NCBI GenBank assembly: GCA_003339415.1
Contig: PDHQ01000011.1
Span: 359,876-423,875, forward strand
DNA: 64,000 nucleotides
Source: Ophiocordyceps camponoti-saundersi (nom. inval.)
Lineage: Eukaryota; Ascomycota; Sordariomycetes; Hypocreales; Ophiocordycipitaceae
Reading direction: 5' to 3'
This document shows positions 30,698 through 40,300 of this stretch, one piece after another; within the stretch, counting starts at the first letter, position 1, and every line of letters begins with the position of its first letter. A program made the translations under genes and the position numbers. A model generated the notes under the pieces. That model was not told the DNA's origin, did not search any database, and saw only the letters and a program-made list of their open reading frames with translations.

Positions 30698-31965
30698 GAT
30701 GCTGCTTCCTTTGTGTCGCCCTCTTTCGCGATGAAGATGCTCAATCGCATTGAACGGTTCCGGCGATGGGCCAGGGAAAAGTTGAGGGCCGACCTTCGGA
30801 GCGGATTACGGCGGCTCTCGGCAAATGGCGGCGTGGCGGCGTCGCAGGGTTGGGTCTGTTCGGCTTACCTCATCCCATCGGACATGGAGCAGGGGGACGG
30901 TCGGTCAAAGCGAAGCTGAGAAAGCTCGGAACATGGGGAGCAGTGGGCGTAATGGGTACAGCTTTGCCTTGTCATTTTCTCTTATATCGGGGTTTTGGTG
31001 CCTTTCCTTGCTGACCACTCGCCCAATGGAATTGACGTGAGACATTGCGCATACTGTACATGTATGAATGGTGCTCCGTAGAGTGCATATGTATGTATGT
31101 TTGTACGGCGGCCCCGCCCGGATCCGTTGCCCGGCCCCGTCCCGGGCTGTCGCCTCGGGTTTGCAGTTCTACAGTATGTATGTATTCTCTCTTCTTGGGT
31201 TGTGTGAGTTTAAAATCACGTGGCTTGCCACTCCTACCTAGGTATTCCAAAATACCATTCCTCATCACTCCCTGGACTTATCCGTACAAAGGGGCACTTT
31301 GTCTAAACCTTGGGTCACCATGTTCATGTCCGGTCGTATTTCAATAGTCAACATTGAGCTCCTGGTAGCCGTCGACAGGCCATGTACGGAGTAAATATGT
31401 ATGTATGTATCCGTATGCACATATCCGTATCTACATACATACGCCACGAAGCACGTCATCATCAGTCGGTCAGACACCATCTATTATCAGGCCAAGAAAG
31501 GTTTCATGTTTACAATCGACGACGTTCTGCCGAGACAAGTTGAAGAAAGATTCTAGAAGGGAAGAGGGAGAGAGGGAGAGAGAGAGAGAGTGTGTGTGTG
31601 ACGTCAGCCAGTAAAGTTACACGTATCGCGACTTGAAAAGGTGCCCCGGGGACAAGAAAAAAAAACGGGCCGGCTCCGGTCTCGGCGAAACTTTTTTTCT
31701 TCTTACTCGCCTCCGTCGCCTTTTCTTTTTGTCACCGCCGAGAGTCATTGAGTCATCATCATCATCGCGACTATCCTTTACTGAGGAGGCGAACACGGCC
31801 ATCGAACAGTCGACGGCTAGTCTCGGCTCGGGGGGGCGCATCAGCAGGTTACCGACATCTCCTTTAATTGTTTTTCGCCACCGTCGAGATTTCGAAGCAT
31901 TTCGCAGGAAAAAAAGCCACGCTTCAGACAGAAACCGACAAAGAAAAAAGGAATAGAGAGAAACA
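30698..31965. promoter_or_regulatory. Shared promoter region of PDX2 and PDX1
   Basis: 1.27 kb between the two divergent B6 genes. It holds TATG/CATA tracts (about 31,085-31,096 and 31,397-31,412, then 31,430-31,443), an AG/GT microsatellite (31,563-31,600) and a purine/pyrimidine-biased PDX1 leader. Divergent SNZ-SNO pairs are co-regulated in yeasts; common control here is inferred from the arrangement. Confidence 0.55.
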
Positions 31966-32886
31966 ATGGACAACAACGTCGTGACAACCAACGGCTCCAA
32001 GTCGTCCATGGTCGTCAAAACGGGCCTCGCCCAAATGCTCAAGGGCGGCGTCATCATGGACGTGACGAACCCGGAACAAGCCCGCATCGCCGAAGAGGCC
32101 GGCGCCATCGCCGTCATGGCCCTCGAGCGCGTACCGGCCGACATCCGGCGTGACGGGGGCGTCGCCCGCATGTCGGATCCGGCCGTCATCACCGCCATAC
32201 AGGCTGCCGTCACCATACCCGTCATGGCCAAGGCTCGCATCGGTCACTTCGTCGAGTGTCAGGTTCTCGAGGCGCTGGGCGTCGACTATATTGACGAGAG
32301 CGAGGTCTTGACGCCGGCCGACGATTCGAGCCACGTGGAGAAGAGCCCGTTCAGCGTACCCTTCGTCTGCGGCTGTCGCAACCTCGGCGAGGCCCTGAGG
32401 CGGATTGCCGAGGGCGCTGCCATGATCCGCACAAAGGGCGAGGCCGGCACCGGCGACGTCGTCGAGGCCGTTCGTCACATCAAGACGCTCAACCGCGATG
32501 TCGGCCGCGCGCGGGAGGCCCTCGCGGCCGGGGGTATGCCGCGCATCCGGGAGCTAGCGCGCGAGCTCGAGGTCGACGCCGAACTGCTACGCCAGACGGC
32601 CGAGCTGGGTCGGCTACCGGTCGTCAACTTTGCCGCCGGCGGCGTCGCCACTCCGGCCGATGCGGCGCTCATGATGCAGCTCGGCTGCGACGGCGTCTTC
32701 GTCGGTAGCGGGATCTTTAAGTCGGGTGATCCGGCGAAGCGCGCAAAGGCCATTGTTCGCGCCACCACGCACTTCAACGACGCGCAGGTTCTCGCCGAGT
32801 GCAGCACCGGCTTGGGTGAGGCTATGGTCGGCATCAATTGCGATGCCATGCGGCCCGAGGAGCGGCTGGCCGGTCGGGGCCACTGA
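31966..32886 (+). CDS. PDX1/SNZ pyridoxal 5'-phosphate synthase
   Basis: Synthase subunit that condenses ribose 5-phosphate, glyceraldehyde 3-phosphate and ammonia into PLP as a dodecameric (beta/alpha)8 barrel. The intronless frame gives 306 residues, the normal length, with ATG in a good context (aacaATGGAC). Visible signatures: [22 protein letters not shown] (D32), [12 protein letters not shown] with the first Schiff-base lysine K89, the phosphate-binding [10 protein letters not shown] with K157, and [34 protein letters not shown]. All catalytic residues are present. Together with PDX2 across the intergenic region this reconstitutes the complete DXP-independent B6 pathway. Confidence 0.97.
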   Translation: MDNNVVTTNGSKSSMVVKTGLAQMLKGGVIMDVTNPEQARIAEEAGAIAVMALERVPADIRRDGGVARMSDPAVITAIQAAVTIPVMAKARIGHFVECQVLEALGVDYIDESEVLTPADDSSHVEKSPFSVPFVCGCRNLGEALRRIAEGAAMIRTKGEAGTGDVVEAVRHIKTLNRDVGRAREALAAGGMPRIRELARELEVDAELLRQTAELGRLPVVNFAAGGVATPADAALMMQLGCDGVFVGSGIFKSGDPAKRAKAIVRATTHFNDAQVLAECSTGLGEAMVGINCDAMRPEERLAGRGH

Positions 32887-34904
32887 CTTGAGTGTTTGGG
32901 GGGTTCTGGAAAAGTTGATAGAAGGCATTTGAGTCATGATAACATGATCATGAGTAAAGTGAAGTCTTTGTGTGTCTGTGTTGTGAATAGTTGTTGTGTA
33001 CCTACCTACTATGTGAGCATCGTCAACGTACCTAGTTTTCACGCATATATGTATGTATGTATGTTCACCTGTTATATATATGCATAAGTCGGATGTCAGA
33101 TCTTCGGCCTCAACGTATATGATGCTGTACGAAGTGTCGAGAGCATACATCTCCACATACCGATGCATCGATCATCATGAACAACGTCGTCTCCCCCCAT
33201 CAGCAGTTATTATTTGTAATGCTTCGTGAACAGGGGAGAAGACCTGAAAGAGGAGACAACGAGTGGAGGAGAGGGGTCAGGGGTTTTCACGGCCCAGAAA
33301 AAGGAGTCTGAGCTCATCCGCCCTCTCAACGTTCCCACATGCGCTCCAAGCGTTACAAACTCCACTGCTTTGCCGTCTTCGGGATTGCTCAGGGATCTTG
33401 ATTGGCCTGCAGTGTAAGACCGTCTCCCCCACACTGACAGTAGCTTATTTGCACGACGACCGGAGCATGCATGTACATACATACCCATATCGACCGAGGG
33501 GTCTTTTGGCGGGTGAGACATCAAGGGTCTTGTTTCTGACCTTGTCTTTAGCGTTTCACCGGATGCTTCTGATGGTGAGATCAATGCTGGGTTGTGCCTT
33601 GTGAATTCAAAGTTTCATTGTAAGGATATGATGTGATGTTGAAAGATCGTCTTGCAGCGAGTTCAAGCATCTTCAACTGCCCTCTTCCACCTCAACCTTC
33701 TTTTCCAAGTTGCCAAGTTTCGTTCACACTTCCTCCCGAATAACATGTTCCTCCGCCAAGGCCATTGCTCCAGATTTTCAGCTCTTCCCCCCCCCCCCCC
33801 CCCCTTTTCCCACTCGTTGTCCATCCGACGTATAGAAGCCTCAAGAGGCGTGTGTTCTTGAGATGCCCAGCATCTGTAAAGCTCCAATCTTCTCGATTCC
33901 TCCGCAGCTGCTCCGTGTATGTTCCTCGCATTTCTCTCCTTCTTCTCCCCTTTGCCCATATATTGCTTGTTTGGCTCGGTTCGGTTCAGTCGGTCGACCG
34001 TCTCGCCTCGTTCGGCCCTGCTCTTCGCTTTCTAGCTCGCTCGGTCGCTGATGTCTTTCGGTCGGTAGGATCGGTCGTCGGTCGAGTTGTTCAAATCGCT
34101 TTGGCATGAGATCAATCTCGAGAATCTTGTAGAGTCCGAATCAGCAAAAACCAAAGATTGACCAAGACAAATAACCAGACAGAACTCCACGGCCTTCAGA
34201 GGTGCTGCTCAGGCTAGTTTTTCTATCCACTGGAGAATACCCTGAGGGTAAATGTTCTGAGGGCAGATGCCCCGAGGACAAATACTCTCGGGTACAGCCC
34301 CTCAAAGAGTAGTATCAATCACCAGATCATCATCTAGACCATGTGGAGTCTGAAGAAAAGAATAAATGAAATCATGACTTCCTTTTTGTTGAAAAGTCTT
34401 GAAGACGAAGAAGCTTTCCAGACTTATAGCGGAGATCTTTCAAGGCGAAGTTGAAGTCGTGATAAGAGCCGAGATGTCGGCTTCGGTGACTCCTAACCAG
34501 AAGTTAGCCGTTGATCATCAAGAGAAGGCCACTGAAGCCCGCCCAACTTACGCTCGATTCGTCATTGTATTGCGGTTGTTGAAATGGCTCGGAAAAGCGA
34601 AGGCCAAGCTGATGATCGGAGAAAGATTCTTGAAGAGTCAGATCGAGCGCGACGATCCATCGTCTCAGACCTGGGGAAAAAAGAAGTCAGCTAAGAGTCT
34701 CTCGAGGTTTATGAAGGAGACGGGCAGCTTATCTTGGCTCGACCGCGCACCTTTTGCTTTGCTGACCATGGTGAAAACCGTGTCACTTGCAGTAAGAGAG
34801 CGACATGTCTTTTTAGTGGAGAGAAGAGGAATCGAAGAAGCTCGACAGGATTTCTTGAAGATAGAGTCGAAGCTGTCAAGTTCAGAGAACGTCCAAGGAG
34901 AGAA
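32887..34904. other. Intergenic, transition to the tandem array
   Basis: No gene is supported. TATG tracts are at about 33,048-33,063 and CATA at about 33,474-33,484, a C homopolymer at about 33,788-33,804, and short CGGTCG-type repeats at about 33,983-34,085. A 170-codon plus-strand frame (34399-34911) starts with TTG and overlaps the array edge; it is not called. Confidence 0.5.
34243..34302. repeat. Four diverged copies of a 15-bp repeat
   Basis: Units start at 34243, 34258, 34273 and 34288 with consensus TGAGGGYARATGYYC, the last two diverged. In one plus-strand frame they read as EGKCS, EGRCP, EDKYS, RVQPL. Confidence 0.55.
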
Positions 34905-37900
34905 AAGGTAAACCCGCCCACCAACCCAGCGCGGGAACCGAGTCAACCTGTCAAGACACGAGTTAGTAAAAGGTCATCAGAAGAAGACAAAAGGAAATAA
35001 GGGAGCAAATCCTGGCCCTCCCGCAAACCCATCGCTGGTCGCAGCGATAACCGTGTCAAGCTGAAGTCGAAAGTTGAACCCTCCCACCAACCCACTCGCA
35101 GAGCGCGAGGAACATTCGAAACCTGTAAAGACATAAGTTAGTTTGGATTCATGAGAAGAGAACAAAAGAAACAGGGAACAAATCCTGGCCCGCCCCAAAC
35201 CCATCGCTGGCTGTAGCGATGACCGCTTCAACTTGAAGCTGAAAGAACGCGAAGACGAAAGCTGAGCCCTCCCACCAACCCACTCGCAGAGCACGAGGAC
35301 CATTCGAAACCTGTAAAGACATGAGTTAGTTTGGATTCATTAGAAGAGAACAAACGAAACAGGGGAACAAATCCTGGCCCGCCCCAAGCCCACCGCTGGC
35401 TGTAGCGATGACCGCTTCAAAGTGAAGCTCAAAGAACGCAAAGACGAAAGCTGAACCCTCCCACCAACCCAGTCGTAGAGCACGAGGACCATTCGAAACC
35501 TGAAAAGACATGAGTGAGCTTGAGTTATGAGAGGCAACAAAGAAGATGGGAATCAAATCCTGGCCCGCCCCGTACCCATCGCTGGTCGCAGCGATAACCT
35601 ATTAGTGTGAAGTTTGAAATAACTTGGAGAAGATAGATTTGAACCCTCCCACCAACCCACTCACTCTCGTGAGGAACATCGAACTTGACAAGTCATGAGT
35701 TAGTCGAAGGCACTTGAAGAATAGGAGACAGGGAGGACTTAATTCTGATCGGCCTTATGCCCATTCGCTGGATGAAGAAGCTTGAAAGAGCGTGAAGAAG
35801 AATTTGAACCCTCCCACCAACCCACTCACTCTCGTGAGGACCATTGAACCTGACAAGATATGAGTTAGTCGAAGTCACTTGAAGAAGAGGAGACAAGGGG
35901 GACTTAATTCTGATTGGCCTCATGCCAATTCGCTAGATGAAGAGGCTTGAAAAAACGTGAAGAAGAATTTGAACCCTCCCACCAACCCACTCACTCTCGT
36001 GAGGAACATCAAACTTGACAAGATATGAGTTAGTCGAAGTCACTTGAAGAAGAGGAGACAAGGGGGACTTAATTCTGATTGGCCTCATGCCAATTCGCTA
36101 GATGAAGAAGTTTGGAAGAACCTGAGGAAGATGTATTTGAACCCTCCCACCAACCCACTCACGCTGAGCATGAGGACCATTGGATCTGACAAAAAATGGA
36201 GTTAGTTCAAGTCGCCCGGAGAAAGGGGGATAGGAAGACTTAATTCTGGTTGACCTCATGCCCATCGTTGGAAGAGAAGTTTGAGAGAACGTGAGGAAGA
36301 TGCATTTGAACCCTCCCACCAACCCACTCACGCGAAGCATGAGGACCATTGAATCTGCGAGTCATCAAGTCAGTTGAAGTTACTTGAGGAAAAAGAAACA
36401 CGGCAACTTAATTCTGATCAACCCCCAGGCCCTTCGCAGACCGCGCGTTGTTGTGAAGCTGTAACTTGTGGTTTAAAGCAGAAGAATCGAAGAGCGAGAC
36501 TGAAGTCGAAGATATGAAGTCGAAATAATTGTCGAGAACCCTCCCACTAACCCACTCACGCATAGCATGAGGACCGATCGAGGCGACCTGTAAAGACACA
36601 AGTTAGCTGAAGTCACCAGAAGAAAGACAAAAGAGAAGGGGCCAAATCCTAGCCCGCCCCATTCCCATCGCTGGCCGCAGCGATAACCATTGTTGCTTGT
36701 GAGGTTGCAACTTTCTGACTCGGAATCGATTGGCTTCGAAGAGCTCGGAAGAGAAGTCTTGATGAAGAAGTCAAGTCGAAGATGTTAACCCGCCCACCAA
36801 CCCACTCACGCATAGCGCAAGGAACATCTTGAACCTGAAGAAAGAAACAAGTCAGTCAAAGGTCACGAGAGGCAACAAAGGAGATGGGGGGGGGCAAATC
36901 CTGTCCCGCCCGCATTCCCATCGCTGTCCGCAGCGATAACCGTGTAAGTTGCTTTCGGGGTTGCAACTGCTTGATCGGAAAGGTCTTGAGCGTAGGAGAT
37001 CTGGGGTCTGAAGTGGGTGGCTGGAGGTATGAATCTCTAGAAGGGCAATCAGCAGACTTTCCAATTCAACAAGGGAAACGGAGTCAAATCCTGGCCCGCC
37101 CACTGCCCATCGCTGTAGAAGCGATAACCGAGTAAGTCGCTCTTGAGGTTGAGACTGCTTGATCGAGAAGGTCTTGGGTGTAGAGAGGTCTGAGGTCTGA
37201 AGTAGTCGGATCGAGGGATGAAGCTCTGTAAAGGGAATCAGCAGCTGTCAGAGATCGACAAAGAGGAGGAACAAATCCTGGCCCGCCCCATGCCCATCGC
37301 TGCTGAAGCGATAACCGTGTAGTCACACTCGAGGTTTCAACTGCTCAATCGGATATGTCTTGAGTGTAGAGAGTTCGAGGTCTGAAGCGAGAGATGAATA
37401 TATGTAGAGAGAATCAGCAGTTGTCAGTAATCGACAAAGGGAAGGGACAAATCCTGGCCCGCCCCATGCCCATCGCTGTCCGCAGCGATAACCGTGTTGT
37501 TTCGAAGTGGCAACTGCCTGCTTGAGAAGGAAGATCGGAAACGTCTTGAGGTAGAGAGTCTGAGTGAGGAAGTGATCGAGAGGTGAGGTCCTGCAGAGGA
37601 GATCAGTCAAGCTCGCCAGAAGACAAAGGGAGAAGGGGGCAAATCCTAGCCCGCCCCGTGCCCATCGCTGTAGAAGCGATAACCATGCTGCTTTGAAGTT
37701 GCAACTTGTTCGAAAACGTCTGGAGAGAAGAGAGTTTGAGGAAGAAGGTGACCGAGAGGTAAAGTTCTGCAGAAGAGATCAGTCAAATTCGTCTTCGGGG
37801 ACGGAACAATGGAGAAGAGAATCAAATCCTGGCCCGCCCCATGCCCATCGCTACCACAGCGATAACCGTATTGCTTCACAAGTTGCAATAAAATGATTGA

Positions 37901-39420
37901 GAGGAGTTTCAAGAAGCTTGAGAGGAGGATCGGAAAGGTTGAAAGGAAGTGAGGAGTCAACCAGAAGTGATCAAGGTACGATCACGAAAAGACAAGGTCA
38001 GCCACATCTGCCAAGAACAAACAAAGAGATGGGAGATCAAATCCTGGCCCGCCCCAAGCCCTTCGTTCGACAAGCGAAAACCGAATTGTTGCTTCACAGG
38101 TTGCAACTGGTTGCCCCGAGGCCCGGAATGTCTTGAAAAGGTCAAAAGAAGAATTGGTGAATTCGAAAGGAGAGGACACCTGAGGTTGAGTCAGTTGAAG
38201 CCATCAAAGGAAAAGACACATAAGGAGACGGGAACAAAGCCTGGCCCGCCCCATACCCATCGCTGCCACGAGCGATGACCGAGTTGCTTCGAGCTCGCAG
38301 CCAATTGCCCGAGGATTGAGAATCTGAGTTCTGAAGGGATCGAGGAAGAATCACCAGAGACAAGGTCAGTAAAAGCTGCCAGAGGAAAACACAAAAGGAG
38401 ACGGGAACAAAGCCTGGCCCTCCCGCATGCCCATCGCTGCCACGAGCGATCACCGAGTTGCTTCAAGCTCGCAGCCAATTGCCTTGAGGCTCGACAAGGC
38501 GGAATGGATTGAGGATCTGAGGTCTTAAGGGATTGAGAAAGAATCACCAGAGACAGAATCAGTAATAGCTGCGAGAGAGAAACACGAAAGGAAACGGGGA
38601 CAAAGCCTGGCCCGCCCGCATGCCCATCGCTGTCGCAGCGATAACCAAGTTGCTTGAGAGATGGCAACTGAATATCCCGAGGCTTTTGAAAAAAAAAGAA
38701 TCGAGAAGGTCGTAAGCAAGAGAGATGATTGCTGAAGGAAAAATCAGTCAAGATCACCAGAATAAGCACACAAGGAAACGGGGACAAATCCTGGCCCGCC
38801 CACATTCCCTTTCGCTTCAACAGCGAAGACCAGATTATCGACCGATTGCCCCGAGGCTCGAGAACTCGAAGAATTCGGTAGATGTATCGAAGAGATGGAG
38901 AGTCTGAAGTGTCGAGATACCATCACACAACAAACAAGTCAGTCAGTCAAAGTCTCCAAAGGGAAAAGGGGGGAAACAAAGCCTGGCCCGCCCTCATGCC
39001 CTTCGCCCGTTTGTAGCGAAAACCGAGTTGCTTTTCTTTGCAACTGTTTGTTCCGAGAGAAGGATTGGCGAGTTCTTTGAAGAGAGGGAGAAGAAGAAGG
39101 TCAGGAAAGTTTGAAGCTCAAAAGACATGTCAGTCGGATCAATTCATTATCAGGCGAGACAAAGGAAACGGGAAACAAATCCAAAAACCCGCCCTCATGC
39201 CCTTCGCTCCGATAGCGAAAACCGGATTCTTGACTCGAGATGGCGAATGATTATCTTGAAGAGAGATCGAAGAAGGTCGAGGAGAAAGAAGATGAAGTCG
39301 AGAGATGGAAGCTTGTAGAGAGAAAAGTTAATCAATTGATATCCGGAGAAAACGTACAAAGGAGACGGGAACAAATCCAAAGCCCTCCCGCATGCCCTTC
39401 GCTTTGAAAGCGACAACCGT
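34905..39420 (-). repeat. Tandem array of about 190-bp units with intron-like signals
   Basis: Roughly 24 units of 165-245 bp. Two unit types are seen. Between 34.9 and 36.85 kb each unit reads on the minus strand: branch-like CTAACT, 9-10 nt, then TCAG/ACAG, a 20-30 nt segment with GGTCCTC, then in seven units GTGAGTGGG (minus-strand G at 35,664; 35,829; 35,994; 36,162; 36,331; 36,559; 36,809). Four older-looking units have GCGAGT or ACGACT instead. Between 36.6 and 39.4 kb the recurring core is the aatcctggcccgcccc block and a hairpin (next entry). Minus-strand frames are open for up to about 200 codons across units but frame is not conserved. I do not recognise the family. Confidence 0.8.
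35028..39415 (-). repeat. Conserved hairpin core recurring 19 times
   Basis: Each copy has a 5-6 bp stem, ATCGCT...AGCGAT on the plus strand, with a 3-7 nt loop, followed by AACC or GACC. Copies lie near 35,031; 35,203; 35,390; 35,577; 36,665; 36,918; 37,106; 37,288; 37,470; 37,664; 37,846; 38,066; 38,257; 38,431; 38,627; 38,808; 39,000; 39,202; 39,397. In the copies at 38,066 and 38,808-39,202 the outer pair is changed on both sides to TTCGCT...AGCGAA, keeping the pairing. Confidence 0.75.
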
Positions 39421-39686
39421 GTGTATTGCTTCGAGATGGTGATGGATTGCTTTTTTTTTTTCGGGAGAAAGCTTGAGAGAATAGAGAGATGTGTTTCGAG
39501 CAGGAGATGTATCGAAGTCGAGAGGAGATGAATCGGAATCGAGTCGAAGTCGGAGGAGGGAGCTCGGGAGAGATGGACCTAGAAGAGAGGCAGAGAAGAG
39601 TCAGTTAGCGATGGTCCAATCAAGTGAAAGGAGGAGGAGAGACTCATCTTTTTTTTCTCTTGGGTTTCCAAACATTCCTGTGATGA

Positions 39687-39730
39687 CTAGAAGAAGAAGA
39701 AGAAGTCAGTCAGGGAAGAGACTCACTCAC
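39687..39730 (-). other. Intron-like module, 44 bp, best-formed
   Basis: Reads GTGAGTGAGTC, CCCTGACTGAC, a CTTCTT pyrimidine run and TAG. All four intron signals are at normal spacing, though 44 bp is at the short limit for fungal introns. Confidence 0.6.
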
Positions 39731-39766
39731 CTTTGTCGACCTCTCGAGCATTCGACCGGTTGATAC
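39731..39766 (-). other. Exon-like segment, 36 nt
   Basis: Bounded by TTTCAG upstream and GTGAGT downstream. Open in all three frames; frame 0 reads VSTGRMLERSTK. It shares ACCGGTCGAA with the next exon-like segment upstream. Confidence 0.5.
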
Positions 39767-39812
39767 CTGAAAGAACAAGTCAGTAATGAACAACAAGAAG
39801 GGAGGGAGTCAC
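39767..39812 (-). other. Intron-like module, 46 bp
   Basis: GTGACT donor, TTACTGAC branch site, TTCTTTCAG acceptor. Confidence 0.55.
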
Positions 39813-39862
39813 CTTTGCCCGCCACCCGCCCAATTGATTTTGACCGCTTCGACCGGTCGTAC
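39813..39862 (-). other. Exon-like segment, 50 nt
   Basis: Bounded by CTTCTTAG and GTAAGC; open in all three frames; ends in the GGGCAAAG motif shared by neighbouring segments. Confidence 0.5.
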
Positions 39863-39905
39863 CTAAGAAGAAGTTAGTAGAGGAAAATCAGAGGGGAGGG
39901 CTTAC
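39863..39905 (-). other. Intron-like module, 43 bp, with perfect TACTAAC
   Basis: GTAAGC donor, TCTACTAAC branch site 12 nt before CTTAG. TACTAAC is the strict yeast-type branch consensus. Confidence 0.55.
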
Positions 39906-40300
39906 CTTTGTCCACCCACCCACCCACTGAGGATGAGGTTTTGCTTGAAGCTCGAGAGGAGATGTCAGTGTAAAGAAGAAGACGAGTCAGGAGACTTGCC
40001 TTTGCCCACCCACCCACCCACTGAGGATGAGGTTTTGCTTGAAGCTCGAGAGGGGATGTCAGTGTAAAGAAGAAGAAGACGTGTCAGGAGACTTACCTTT
40101 GCCCACCCACCCTGCCCACTGAGGATGAGGTTCTGATTAGAGCTCGAGAGAAGATGTCAGTGTAAATCAAACGTTTCAGGAGGCTTACCTTTGCCCACCC
40201 ACCCTGCCCACTGATGAAGGTAGAGATTGAGTACTCGAAGAGACAATGTCAGTTAGAAATGGGAGAGGGAGTACTTACCAAAGCCCACCCACCCTGCCCA
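39906..40300 (-). repeat. Five successive 21-22 nt exon-like segments with G4 motifs
   Basis: Segments 39906-39926, 40000-40020 (21 nt), 40097-40118, 40189-40210 and 40279-40300 (22 nt) each follow CAG and precede a donor. They carry TGGGTGGGTGGGTGG or GGGCAGGGTGGGTGGG, the latter and 40000-40020 being canonical G-quadruplex patterns on the minus strand. Confidence 0.7.

Noticed and set aside
34399..34911. 170-codon plus-strand open frame
   Set aside because: Begins with TTG, no domain, overlaps the edge of the minus-strand array and shares its low stop density.
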